Shown here: one piece after another, positions 26,082 through 34,081 of the stretch
How the letters are laid out: every line of letters starts with the position of its first letter
How positions within the stretch are numbered: the first letter of the stretch is position 1
Assembly: GCA_002723385.1 (NCBI GenBank)
Contig: PBNY01000097.1
Coordinates: 1-60,789, forward strand
DNA: 60,789 nucleotides
Direction of reading: 5' to 3'
Source of the DNA: Oceanospirillaceae bacterium
Lineage (GTDB): Bacteria; Pseudomonadota; Gammaproteobacteria; Pseudomonadales; Oceanobacteraceae
The notes under the pieces: generated by a model
The model's input: the letters and a program-made list of their open reading frames with translations, nothing else
What the model was told of the DNA's origin: nothing
Databases searched by the model: none
Translations under genes and position numbers: made by a program

Positions 26082-28881
26082 AGTTCAGCGCCCTTTCATC
26101 CCTACGATATTGTGTTGGTAACAAGTCAGCCATTACACCGTAACTGCGTTTGATCCATTCGTCATAAAGACCATCTTGAGTACGGTTAATGTTTTTCATG
26201 TGAATATCAATAGCGGCTTCCTCAAATGGATAGGCCTGGTCTTCGAGCAAGAATTGATATTCCTCCAGTTCCAGTTCATCAAGCCCTTTCGGACGTTCTG
26301 AGTCCAGCAATGCCCGACTCAACTGGGTATATAGCTGCCCAATTCGGAAGGTGGAGGCAGTAGTAAATTCCAGTACACCCAGCTCTACAGACTTGCTGTA
26401 CTTATCCTGAGCGTTCTTCATAGCCTTGCTCTTGACCGGTACGCTCTTGTTGAGTGGCAAAGTCAGTCGAATGCTCTCGTAATTTTCGCGTTCAAACTCA
26501 GCCAACTCATACAGGGCTTTCGAAGCAAGATAAGTCGAGCGCTCACTCTGCTTGTCCGGGTTGTTTCTGTGCAGGCTAATCACCTTGTCCAGCCAGAAAC
26601 GACGCTTCTCATGTTCACCTTGCTCTTTATAGATTTCATCCAATTTGGCATGTGCTTCAACTGCCGGGTCAAAAGGCTCTTTGTAGCTGTGGGCGTACTG
26701 TTTGAACATCGCAATAGCACTACGCGTATTGCCTGCTTTCTGGTAGTACTCTGCGGCTTGGAAGGCTGCAATACGCTTTTCTTCCTTATCTTTCGTGTTC
26801 TTCCAGATTGTCCACAGAGCCCCAGCGGCTTTACCCCACTTTTCCTGTTTCTCGTAGGTGAAGATCAACTTGCTGGGAATGTCCTTGCTGAGCTTGTGAT
26901 TTGGATACTTGCGCTGAAAGTCCTTTAACGCAACCTCCGCTTCCTCATACTTCTCCAATTCCATCAGCAAGGCTGCAGCATCGTACTCGGCAATAATGGT
27001 ATTGGTACTGCCAGGCATGACATCACCAAGGCGCTTCCAACTGTTAACCGCAACTTCGTAGTTTCCTTCAGCTTTGGCCTGCTCACCTTGCTTGTAGATC
27101 GCAGCAGCAATCTTGTCGCGAATCTCTCGACGCGTTTTCCGATTAATATTCTTGTATTCGAGTGCTTCCGTTAAAGACTTTTCGGACTCGTCAAACTTTC
27201 CGAGCTCGAAGCTCGCGTGACCACGAACCAGCGCAGCACCGTAACGATAACGATCAGACAACTCATCTTTGATATCCCAAGCCAGTCGAGAAACAGACAG
27301 CGCTTCTTCGTAATTCTTGTCTGCCAGGAATAGCTCTGAAGTGCTCACCAGTACGCGACCCCGCTCTTCGTGCTCTGGAAACTCCCGAACGAAACGCATC
27401 GAGTTTTCGGCGCTTAGCTTACGCCACTCTGCGGCTTCTTCATCACTGACAGGCTTGTACTTGTTAAATGCGAGAATGGTAGCGTAGGCGGCTTCAGCTG
27501 AACGTGGATGATTGCGGAATTTATACGCAACCACTTCATAGTTATCCTTGGCTTTCTTGTAATCACCCAATTCATAGGCAATTTCAGCTAACAGGAAGCG
27601 AGCCTCAGCAGAATCGTCGGCTTCTGGGAAGCTTCTCAGATAGACGTCGTACCACTTTCCAGCCAAAGCAAACTTTTCGGTTTTTTCCTCTGGCTTCTTG
27701 GATTTTTGCGCCCATCCGTGATTAAACCGGGCAAGATCCATAATGTAGGCTTTCAAAGGACCACGAATGGTTTCGCGAACCTTTTCATCGTGGGTCTCCC
27801 AATACTCACTATCGATGCCGAAGCGACCAATATAATCGGCTTCATTCTGACGCTTCAGAATCGGGTATGCAGCAAGGTCATATTTCTCGACAACTTTCTG
27901 GAGAAACAGTGGAGCGCGATCACCATTGGGGTAACGATCAACGAATGCCAATAGTGATGAAGCACCGCTCTGGTAATATTTTTGTTCGTAGTAGAATTCA
28001 GCCAAGCGGTCGTAAATCAGATGCTCGTAGTGTCGCTCGCCATATTCGTCGAAAAATTCACCAACTTCTTCCCACTCTCCTCGATATGAGAATGTGACTG
28101 CCATGGTGTAAATACTGTCTTTCAGGATCTCGAGTGACGAGCCTTCAGCAGAATCAATGGCTTCGGGTGTCGGGTAATCCTCATCCAGTAAGCGAGCGAA
28201 AGCCAGCAAGCTGTCGTCATAACGATTTTGCTTGAACAAGCTCCAGCCAAGCATATATCCAGCGCTGCTGTAATACTTGTTCTCTTCTCGACCAAAGTCC
28301 ACCAGACGCTTGAAAGATCCCTCTGCTTCCGGGAATTGACTCATCGCATACAGCAATTCGCCCAACCGGAATTCAGCATCCAGGTAGTATTCAGAATCCG
28401 GGTACTTTTCCACGATCTGGGCAAGTGCATCGGCTGTATCCTCAGGCTGCTGAGCGATACTGTATGCTTTCGCCAATTGGTACAAAATCTGATCATTGCC
28501 CGCGTAATCAGGATTTTCTTTAAGTACTGCCTGATATTCATCAATGGATTTTTGCAGTTGTACGGGGTCGACTTCAGCAAATTCATTGTCTTCAAAGCCC
28601 TCTCCGGACCACGCTGCTTCCTGCTCTACCAACCTCAAGGTGGCTACGCGATTCGCTGCCAGGATAGCCATTTCATCCTGACCGGCAACTTCCAGATATG
28701 CCTGAAACTTTCGAACCACGTCATCACTGGTTACAACCAGCTGGTTCTGAGGGTTCTTCAACTCGTAATAATCGAGATCTGCAATGGTCCCTTTTCGATC
28801 AGATGTCACCGTTGCACAGCCGGAAGTGAAGAGTACGGCGGCTGCAACAGATGACCAAATCAATGAGCGTCGATCATTCAT
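26062..28881 (-). CDS. large TPR-repeat lipoprotein
   Basis: The 939-residue product has a lipoprotein signal ending in LFTSGC (Cys22) and consists of many helical TPR or TPR-like repeats (for example YLDAEFRLGELLYAMSQFPE and SAEAAYATILAFNKY). The ATG at 28881 is chosen over an earlier in-frame TTG or ATG because it places the lipoprotein signal at the N-terminus. It overlaps the upstream gene by eight bases. In Glt machines large periplasmic TPR proteins (GltD, GltI) link the motor with outer-membrane parts, and this protein is the closest candidate here. Orthology is not established. Confidence 0.82.
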   Translation of the reverse strand: MNDRRSLIWSSVAAAVLFTSGCATVTSDRKGTIADLDYYELKNPQNQLVVTSDDVVRKFQAYLEVAGQDEMAILAANRVATLRLVEQEAAWSGEGFEDNEFAEVDPVQLQKSIDEYQAVLKENPDYAGNDQILYQLAKAYSIAQQPEDTADALAQIVEKYPDSEYYLDAEFRLGELLYAMSQFPEAEGSFKRLVDFGREENKYYSSAGYMLGWSLFKQNRYDDSLLAFARLLDEDYPTPEAIDSAEGSSLEILKDSIYTMAVTFSYRGEWEEVGEFFDEYGERHYEHLIYDRLAEFYYEQKYYQSGASSLLAFVDRYPNGDRAPLFLQKVVEKYDLAAYPILKRQNEADYIGRFGIDSEYWETHDEKVRETIRGPLKAYIMDLARFNHGWAQKSKKPEEKTEKFALAGKWYDVYLRSFPEADDSAEARFLLAEIAYELGDYKKAKDNYEVVAYKFRNHPRSAEAAYATILAFNKYKPVSDEEAAEWRKLSAENSMRFVREFPEHEERGRVLVSTSELFLADKNYEEALSVSRLAWDIKDELSDRYRYGAALVRGHASFELGKFDESEKSLTEALEYKNINRKTRREIRDKIAAAIYKQGEQAKAEGNYEVAVNSWKRLGDVMPGSTNTIIAEYDAAALLMELEKYEEAEVALKDFQRKYPNHKLSKDIPSKLIFTYEKQEKWGKAAGALWTIWKNTKDKEEKRIAAFQAAEYYQKAGNTRSAIAMFKQYAHSYKEPFDPAVEAHAKLDEIYKEQGEHEKRRFWLDKVISLHRNNPDKQSERSTYLASKALYELAEFERENYESIRLTLPLNKSVPVKSKAMKNAQDKYSKSVELGVLEFTTASTFRIGQLYTQLSRALLDSERPKGLDELELEEYQFLLEDQAYPFEEAAIDIHMKNINRTQDGLYDEWIKRSYGVMADLLPTQYRRDERALNYVSEIR

Positions 28882-30814
28882 ATTCACCCAAGCCTCCGCT
28901 ATTGGCATTGCGACGCAATTCATTGTCATACAGGCGAGCAATAGCTAAACGAGTAGTCGCCAAATATTCTTTGAGACGATCATTTAACATAGTCAAATGA
29001 TGTTCAGCCAGGACAACGACCGTTGCCTGCTGGCGCTGACGCAGATCCTCTAGGCGGCTCCCCAAATCACTCAATCTGACCTGCGCCACCTTCATCTTCT
29101 GTAGTCGTTTGTCTGAGCTTTCATCGAAACGCACCAATTGGGATTCCAACTGAACCAATCCATCCAGTTTTTCGGAAGCATCGTTCACCTGATTTCCAAG
29201 CTCGACGTAAGCCTTTACGGTCTCCCATCGACGAATCGGAGCTTCTTTGAACACTTTCCAGGCCTGAATACCAATCAAAGTGGACGAAGAGCGATTCAAC
29301 TGCACCATCTCTGCCGTCTGATCGCTTTCAGAAGAAGTCTCTTCCCGTATGGCCCGAAGAGTTTGCAATCGGGCCATTTCTTCATCGTTCGCGTAGGGAT
29401 ACGGAGCATTTTGTTCCGTCTCAATCCAGCGTTTGAAGCGCGCTTGCTCGGCTTTCAACTCAACCAGTTTCAGGCGCATATCTGCCACCGTCGCATTGCC
29501 TGACTCAGCATCCATCACCCTTGGTGATTGCATTATCCCAATTTGCGACTGCAGAATTTCGCTTTGTTTTTGAACCCATGTCTGCATTTTCTGGATATCC
29601 AGCAGATCAGCCTGGGCCGAGCCAAATTCTGGCGTATCCAGCAGTGACTCCAGCGCCTTCGATGTTTCACTGGCTTCTACAAGGTCAGGATTTCCGTCCA
29701 GCCAATTACCTTGCAAATGACTGTGTTCCCCCTGACCAGCCCAACCATTCACCCAGCCACTAAGCAGCTCGGCATCATTAAGTCGGTCAATATCGTACAT
29801 TGCCGATGTCATATGACGCTCTGCGTACTCATAGACATGCAACGACTCAACACCACCTTGCATCAACTCGGCGACATAAGGCGTTGCCATAAGAGATTCC
29901 AGAACGGCCAGATCAAGATGATAGAAATTGTCTTGCAGGACACGCCATGGCTGAAGGGCCTGATCATATAGCCACTGTTTGGCCATTCCCCAGCCGTAGT
30001 GCAGCAGTGCGGGGGCTGCATAGGGGCCATCATGGGAAACTGAACGCAAATATTCTACAGCCTCTGGGTAACGGCTGTTCTCCAGCTCGTACCGACCGGC
30101 TGTCAACATAAAACGGTCGTATAAAGCTTGGTCATAGCCTGCTGTTGTAATATCCAGTTTGCGCAATGGGCGAAGTAATCTCGAGAGGTCATCACCGTCT
30201 ATATCTCGGCGCATTTCTGCCAACATGACGTTGTACAGTGAATAAAAATACCACCGATCATCGGCCGCCATTTCATCGAGAATTGACTTGGCCATTTGCA
30301 GTTGATCATTGCCAGCCAGGCTACTGACCAAAATGTAGCGATTTTCTTGAGTGGAAGCCGGATCAAGCAGAGCTGAACTTTCAGCCGCTCTCGATGCAAA
30401 ATCGTAAGCGGCTTCCCAATCACCGCGCTCCGCAGACCTTTGTGCCAGAACAAACCAGGAGTTGCCCAAACCACCGCGCTGTTCCAACACAGGGTCACTG
30501 ATCATCGACAGAGCGTAACTGTCCATTCCCATGTTCAGAAAACTGACTGGTAGAGTCATTAACACTTCTGTCTGGGACAACGACGCCTCAGCTTCTGGTG
30601 CCGTTATAGCTGACATGTAATCTTCAGTGAGGTACTTGTAGAAGTACACTCGCTTACTGAGCTCAATATCCCTTTTGTCCAACCGAGAGCTTCTTGCACT
30701 GGCCGCCGCATCAATACTGGCGAAAAGACTTTGGGTCTTCTCAGCCGACTGAGTGCCAGCATCTGCCAGGACTGAAGCCGAAAGGGCCAGAGCGAGGAGT
30801 CCTAACTTGTGCAT
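28874..30814 (-). CDS. large periplasmic helical-repeat/coiled-coil protein
   Basis: No named family recognised. The 646 residues begin with a signal peptide (MHKLGLLALALSASVLADA). The first 330 residues are helical and TPR-like (WFVLAQRSAERGDWEAAYDF, RYPEAVEYLRSV). The last 130 residues form a strong coiled coil rich in Leu, Gln, Arg and Glu. No cysteine-anchored lipid signal is present, so it should be soluble in the periplasm. It sits between the 168-residue gene (3-base gap) and the large TPR lipoprotein (8-base overlap), so the three are probably made together. Confidence 0.78.
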   Translation of the reverse strand: MHKLGLLALALSASVLADAGTQSAEKTQSLFASIDAAASARSSRLDKRDIELSKRVYFYKYLTEDYMSAITAPEAEASLSQTEVLMTLPVSFLNMGMDSYALSMISDPVLEQRGGLGNSWFVLAQRSAERGDWEAAYDFASRAAESSALLDPASTQENRYILVSSLAGNDQLQMAKSILDEMAADDRWYFYSLYNVMLAEMRRDIDGDDLSRLLRPLRKLDITTAGYDQALYDRFMLTAGRYELENSRYPEAVEYLRSVSHDGPYAAPALLHYGWGMAKQWLYDQALQPWRVLQDNFYHLDLAVLESLMATPYVAELMQGGVESLHVYEYAERHMTSAMYDIDRLNDAELLSGWVNGWAGQGEHSHLQGNWLDGNPDLVEASETSKALESLLDTPEFGSAQADLLDIQKMQTWVQKQSEILQSQIGIMQSPRVMDAESGNATVADMRLKLVELKAEQARFKRWIETEQNAPYPYANDEEMARLQTLRAIREETSSESDQTAEMVQLNRSSSTLIGIQAWKVFKEAPIRRWETVKAYVELGNQVNDASEKLDGLVQLESQLVRFDESSDKRLQKMKVAQVRLSDLGSRLEDLRQRQQATVVVLAEHHLTMLNDRLKEYLATTRLAIARLYDNELRRNANSGGLGEYE

Positions 30815-30817
30815 GAG

Positions 30818-31324
30818 TTACCACGCCTTTAGTGTGGCGAACGCGCTGCGCTGCTCTACCTTATCCGCAATCGTCAGCAACAGCTTTTGATGACGATGGC
30901 CCTTTTTGAATGCACCTTCGTATACCAGATCCCGCACTTGCTCTCGTTCGTCCTGGCCACGAATCACAATTCGAACCCAATGCGCACCTGGAGCAACATC
31001 CACCGTTCCCAGCGGTTGCACCGCTCCCAGTTTCAAAGCTTTCAGTTCGAGTTCGGTATAGACATAGTTCAACGGCTCAAAACCGTTGCCAGTGACTTCA
31101 ATGGACATTGGTTTGAAAAAATTGCCACCGTTAATTGCCACATATAAAGACGCTTTGGTGCTATTTGGACGAACCAGCTCTGTTTCGATCTCCTTCAGTT
31201 CATTGGAGATCTCTAGTACTGAACGCTTAGCGGATTCAATTTCCAGCTGGATGTCCTGTTGGGTCTCTGCCACGGCCTGGGTAATACCGAAGAACCATAG
31301 CATCCCTGCAACAACAAACTTCAT
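30818..31324 (-). CDS. predicted periplasmic protein of the motor operon
   Basis: Not recognised. The ATG at 31324 gives 168 residues starting with a signal peptide (MKFVVAGMLWFFGITQAVA). A short coiled coil follows (residues 22-50), then a beta-rich region with a possible immunoglobulin-like pattern (LYVAINGG, HWVRIVIRGQDE, KLLLTIADKV). The longer in-frame start at 31453 would overlap the thioredoxin-fold gene and lacks a signal sequence. The gap to the next gene is 3 bases. Confidence 0.75.
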   Translation of the reverse strand: MKFVVAGMLWFFGITQAVAETQQDIQLEIESAKRSVLEISNELKEIETELVRPNSTKASLYVAINGGNFFKPMSIEVTGNGFEPLNYVYTELELKALKLGAVQPLGTVDVAPGAHWVRIVIRGQDEREQVRDLVYEGAFKKGHRHQKLLLTIADKVEQRSAFATLKAW

Positions 31325-31334
31325 AAATACCTCA

Positions 31335-31838
31335 TCAACGTTGATGTACCAGATCATCCCTGCCGAGCCAGATGGCCAGGGCATGATTAGCAAATTCCAG
31401 ATTCTTGCGCAGATTACCGACGAACAAGTAATCCAGCGTGCCATCACGTCCAACCAGCATCACAGCCGGTTGGGGCTGAATTTGCCATGCATTTGGCAAT
31501 TTCGGGCTGTACTTGAGTACCGGTAGTTGCACATCAGGCGCTTCAGAATCATCCTGGCCCTCAGGCGTCCAGATAACCCAGGAAACCAACCCCTTTTCTG
31601 CATACCGTTTCGTCAGTTCATCGTATTGTTTCAGATGACTTTCACAACGATCACAATCCCCAACCCATATCAGCATCAAAGGCAAGCCTCTTTGCTCAGT
31701 CAGGTTTTTTGCGAACCCATTGACCGCTGGTAACGTAAAGTCATCCAACTGTTTTCCAATCGACAGCGTCTCTGCTTTCGTTCCGACTGAAAGCAACACA
31801 CCAAGGATCAGTAATAGAAACCGACTGCGATGCTCCAT
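31335..31838 (-). CDS. periplasmic thioredoxin-fold (TlpA-like) protein
   Basis: A 167-residue precursor with a signal peptide (RFLLLILGVLLSVGTKA). The fold is suggested by DFTLPAVNGF, the strand LPLMLIWVG followed by a CxxC motif (DCDRCE, Cys62 and Cys65), and the late QPAVMLVGRDG strand with its cis-Pro region. This resembles TlpA/ResA-type thiol-disulphide proteins, although the active-site context is not the usual WCxPC. It overlaps the repeat-barrel gene by 31 bases. It may handle disulphides in the barrels or the TonB-like C-terminal domain. Confidence 0.78.
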   Translation of the reverse strand: MEHRSRFLLLILGVLLSVGTKAETLSIGKQLDDFTLPAVNGFAKNLTEQRGLPLMLIWVGDCDRCESHLKQYDELTKRYAEKGLVSWVIWTPEGQDDSEAPDVQLPVLKYSPKLPNAWQIQPQPAVMLVGRDGTLDYLFVGNLRKNLEFANHALAIWLGRDDLVHQR

Positions 31839-32977
31839 TGCAGACCTCGATGTTGCCCAACCTTATTCAGTACTTCGTCGTCTACCTGGTAATAACGCGT
31901 TTCCGCTCCGACCCAATACTCATCGAACATCACACTCAGGGTAGTCCCCACACCGGTGTATAAACCGTGGCTACTGCCTGTGTATTGTTCACCAATCAGA
32001 AAGTCAGTACTTAACTGCCAAGGCAGATAGGTTTCACCGTTAAAGCTGGTAATCCCCTTGAGCAGGCCGTAACTGGCACCAGCGGTGAAGGAATAGAAGG
32101 ACTCATTCTTTTCCATTTCGGTGCGAGTACCAGATTTGATCTCTGGCGTGCTCAACTGAGTCATACCAATGGTGCCAACAAACAAGGCATCCCAACGCTC
32201 AGTCAGATGATAACGGACACTGGTTCCCAACACTGCGGCGTCACCGAAGTGGGAAGACGTTTGTTGCCCCAATGACAAGCCCAATGTACCGAAACGCTGT
32301 GGAACATTATCGACGAAGTTGAATGTGCGAGGAGTGGGTTCAAAGATTTCACTGCTAACGCCCGGAGCGCTTGCAGCGATGAGAGGCAAAATCCCCTGAA
32401 GAATGGCTGGATCATTCAACGCATCAGTGGCGACAACAGGGTCCTGCATAGTGCTGCTGCCGGTATCCATCTGCGACATCAATCCAACCAGATTCTGCAT
32501 AATGGCAGAATTGTTCAGAGCATCTGCATCACCAGAGGTAGCAGATTCTGCGCCCGGCTCAGGCGTTTCAATCAGCCCAATGACACCAGCAAGAACGTCC
32601 GCATTATTCACAGCGTCAGGATTGCCTTCCACGGTTTTGGTCGGCGTTTGAATCAACCCGACCAAACCAGTGAATACACCAGCGTTATTAACAGCGTCGG
32701 GATTACCTTCGACGGTCTTCAGCTGGGTTTTAGGCAGCTGTTTGAGCAGTGAACTCATTACGTCTGCATTATTGAGGGCATCAGAATCGCCCAACCGATA
32801 CTCACGATCAATACCATCATTCGGAGCCTCAGCCTTTTTGGCGACCAGGCTGAGAATTTGCTTCAGAACTTCTGGATTATCCAAAGAGGATCCAGAAGTC
32901 TCTGCGTTTGCGATCGGTGAAACAGCCAGGAGGAAACCCAGTATCGCACTGGATCTGTTCAGAAACGGATTTTCCAT
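31808..32977 (-). CDS. outer-membrane beta-barrel protein with N-terminal DA(L/V)NN repeats
   Basis: The 389-residue precursor has a signal peptide (AILGFLLAVSPIANA), about six copies of a 19-20-residue unit between residues 31 and 200, and a C-terminal beta-barrel (about residues 215-389). The barrel ends in aromatic FYY, as outer-membrane proteins do. Barrels of the 'OMP_myx_plus' kind occur in Myxococcus-type Glt operons (GltA, GltB, GltH) and this may be related. The repeats are not recognised. It overlaps both neighbours (19 and 31 bases). Confidence 0.8.
   Translation of the reverse strand: MENPFLNRSSAILGFLLAVSPIANAETSGSSLDNPEVLKQILSLVAKKAEAPNDGIDREYRLGDSDALNNADVMSSLLKQLPKTQLKTVEGNPDAVNNAGVFTGLVGLIQTPTKTVEGNPDAVNNADVLAGVIGLIETPEPGAESATSGDADALNNSAIMQNLVGLMSQMDTGSSTMQDPVVATDALNDPAILQGILPLIAASAPGVSSEIFEPTPRTFNFVDNVPQRFGTLGLSLGQQTSSHFGDAAVLGTSVRYHLTERWDALFVGTIGMTQLSTPEIKSGTRTEMEKNESFYSFTAGASYGLLKGITSFNGETYLPWQLSTDFLIGEQYTGSSHGLYTGVGTTLSVMFDEYWVGAETRYYQVDDEVLNKVGQHRGLQWSIAVGFYY
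32378..32887 (-). repeat. six coding repeats, consensus G(N/D)xDA(L/V)NNxx(V/I)
   Basis: Units start at residues 31, 63, 91, 118, 149 and about 183 of the repeat-barrel protein. Units 2-5 share G-(D/N)-x-D-A-(L/V)-N-N; the first and sixth are divergent. Two units are nearly identical (TVEGNPDAVNNA at 88-99 and 115-126), which suggests recent duplication. Confidence 0.85.
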
Positions 32978-33687
32978 ACTAGGGCCAACGCTCCATGATT
33001 TGCACTGTTGCCAGCCAGGGCCTGCTGCGTCTGCGCGCGAGCCCCAACACTGAAGTTATGATCAATTTTCCAGCTGATTTCGGTGGATGCAGCGACAATC
33101 GGCAGAGTTTCCTCTTTACCTTCGTCACTCCAACGACCTGAGCCTGACTCATTCAGACCAACACCAGCCCCCAAATAGCCACTCCACGACCATTTTTCAG
33201 AATCTCTAAATACCCGGTTCAGGCCAAACTCCAGTGCGTTCCACTCCTGACTGTTACGTGCAGAATGGTAAAAACGAACGGAGACGTCCTGGTCGAGCAT
33301 TTCAAAGTTGGCAGCAACACCCAGAGCCGATTCTGTGCTGGCTGACAGTTCCAATTGAACCAAAGGATCCGGAGAATAACGGAACTGGGCAGGTTCCGGG
33401 CGCTTCACATGAGGTACTTTTTCAAGTTCGTCTATGTGAATCCAGCCGGAGTATTCACCAACCCGGACTTTCAACCAATCCAATCGTTTTTCAATCGGGA
33501 TCATAGTGACATCAGATGGAATATCTGTAGTCACCGGATAGGCATAAGATGGCCCAAGATGCAGCTGAAGCGGTTCAGCATGGGAGAAGGAAACCAGGCC
33601 AATCCCGAGAGCCGCCAGCTTAGTGATGTGAGCTACCCACCTCGCAACAGCACGAGTGAGCAACCTGTTGTCCAATTTCGCCTGCAT
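32959..33687 (-). CDS. SH3b-like domain plus outer-membrane beta-barrel protein
   Basis: First gene of the motor operon. From the ATG at 33687 the 242-residue precursor has a signal anchor with cleavage near SFSHA. An SH3b-like segment of about 55 residues (LHLGPSYAYPVTT, WLKVRVGEYSGWIHIDEL) resembles bacterial SH3 domains. The last 150 residues are amphipathic beta strands ending in a terminal Phe (VWKIRF), the classic outer-membrane insertion signal. An in-frame start at 33780 would add 31 residues and move the signal sequence inward, so it is disfavoured. The SH3b-like part could contact peptidoglycan. Confidence 0.75.
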   Translation of the reverse strand: MQAKLDNRLLTRAVARWVAHITKLAALGIGLVSFSHAEPLQLHLGPSYAYPVTTDIPSDVTMIPIEKRLDWLKVRVGEYSGWIHIDELEKVPHVKRPEPAQFRYSPDPLVQLELSASTESALGVAANFEMLDQDVSVRFYHSARNSQEWNALEFGLNRVFRDSEKWSWSGYLGAGVGLNESGSGRWSDEGKEETLPIVAASTEISWKIDHNFSVGARAQTQQALAGNSANHGALALVWKIRF

Positions 33688-34081
33688 GTTGGCACTAGTT
33701 CCTTTAATTGGGTTACCAGTTTGTCGCTGTTTTTTTAAACGCTCGAAAGTATGGGGATGCCTCAAGGCATCGTCAACCAAACGTACGCTTTATGTTACAG
33801 AAAGTAAGCCTGTCGGCAGTATGCGGCTCACTTCTTACAAGTAAATGAAATAGCATTTGATGCCCAGAGAGCACTTCTTCGATGTTTTACGTTATCGCTT
33901 CTCGACTTTCTAGCAGGCAGACATGTCATTCTTGCTTCGATATCGGTATTTTTTCCAAATTGAGACACATGCCATCAATTCCCTTCAATAGGGTGAATGG
34001 AATTGCTCCATTTGGCACACAAGAAAGACTCAGTCACAATCCACGCTCTATTTTCTTCCGCTTTTCCATCACAGGTATTCC
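33688..34081. other. divergent intergenic region between the motor operon and parC
   Basis: About 390 bases that should hold promoters in both directions. The sequence is AT-richer than its surroundings and no gene is convincing in it. A TTGAGA near 33960 with TTCAAT about 18 bases on is a weak candidate for parC. No clear promoter for the motor operon is seen by eye. Confidence 0.4.

Noticed and set aside
32378-32887. Repeated DNA as a CRISPR-like array
   Set aside because: Repeats are imperfect at DNA level, in frame and conserved at protein level.
22096-33687. Claim that the organism glides
   Set aside because: Glt-like clusters occur in non-gliding species. The sequence shows a motor-type operon, not the behaviour.
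33688-33780. Longer start of the SH3b/barrel gene at 33780
   Set aside because: The extra 31 residues would move the signal sequence inward and there is no ribosome site.
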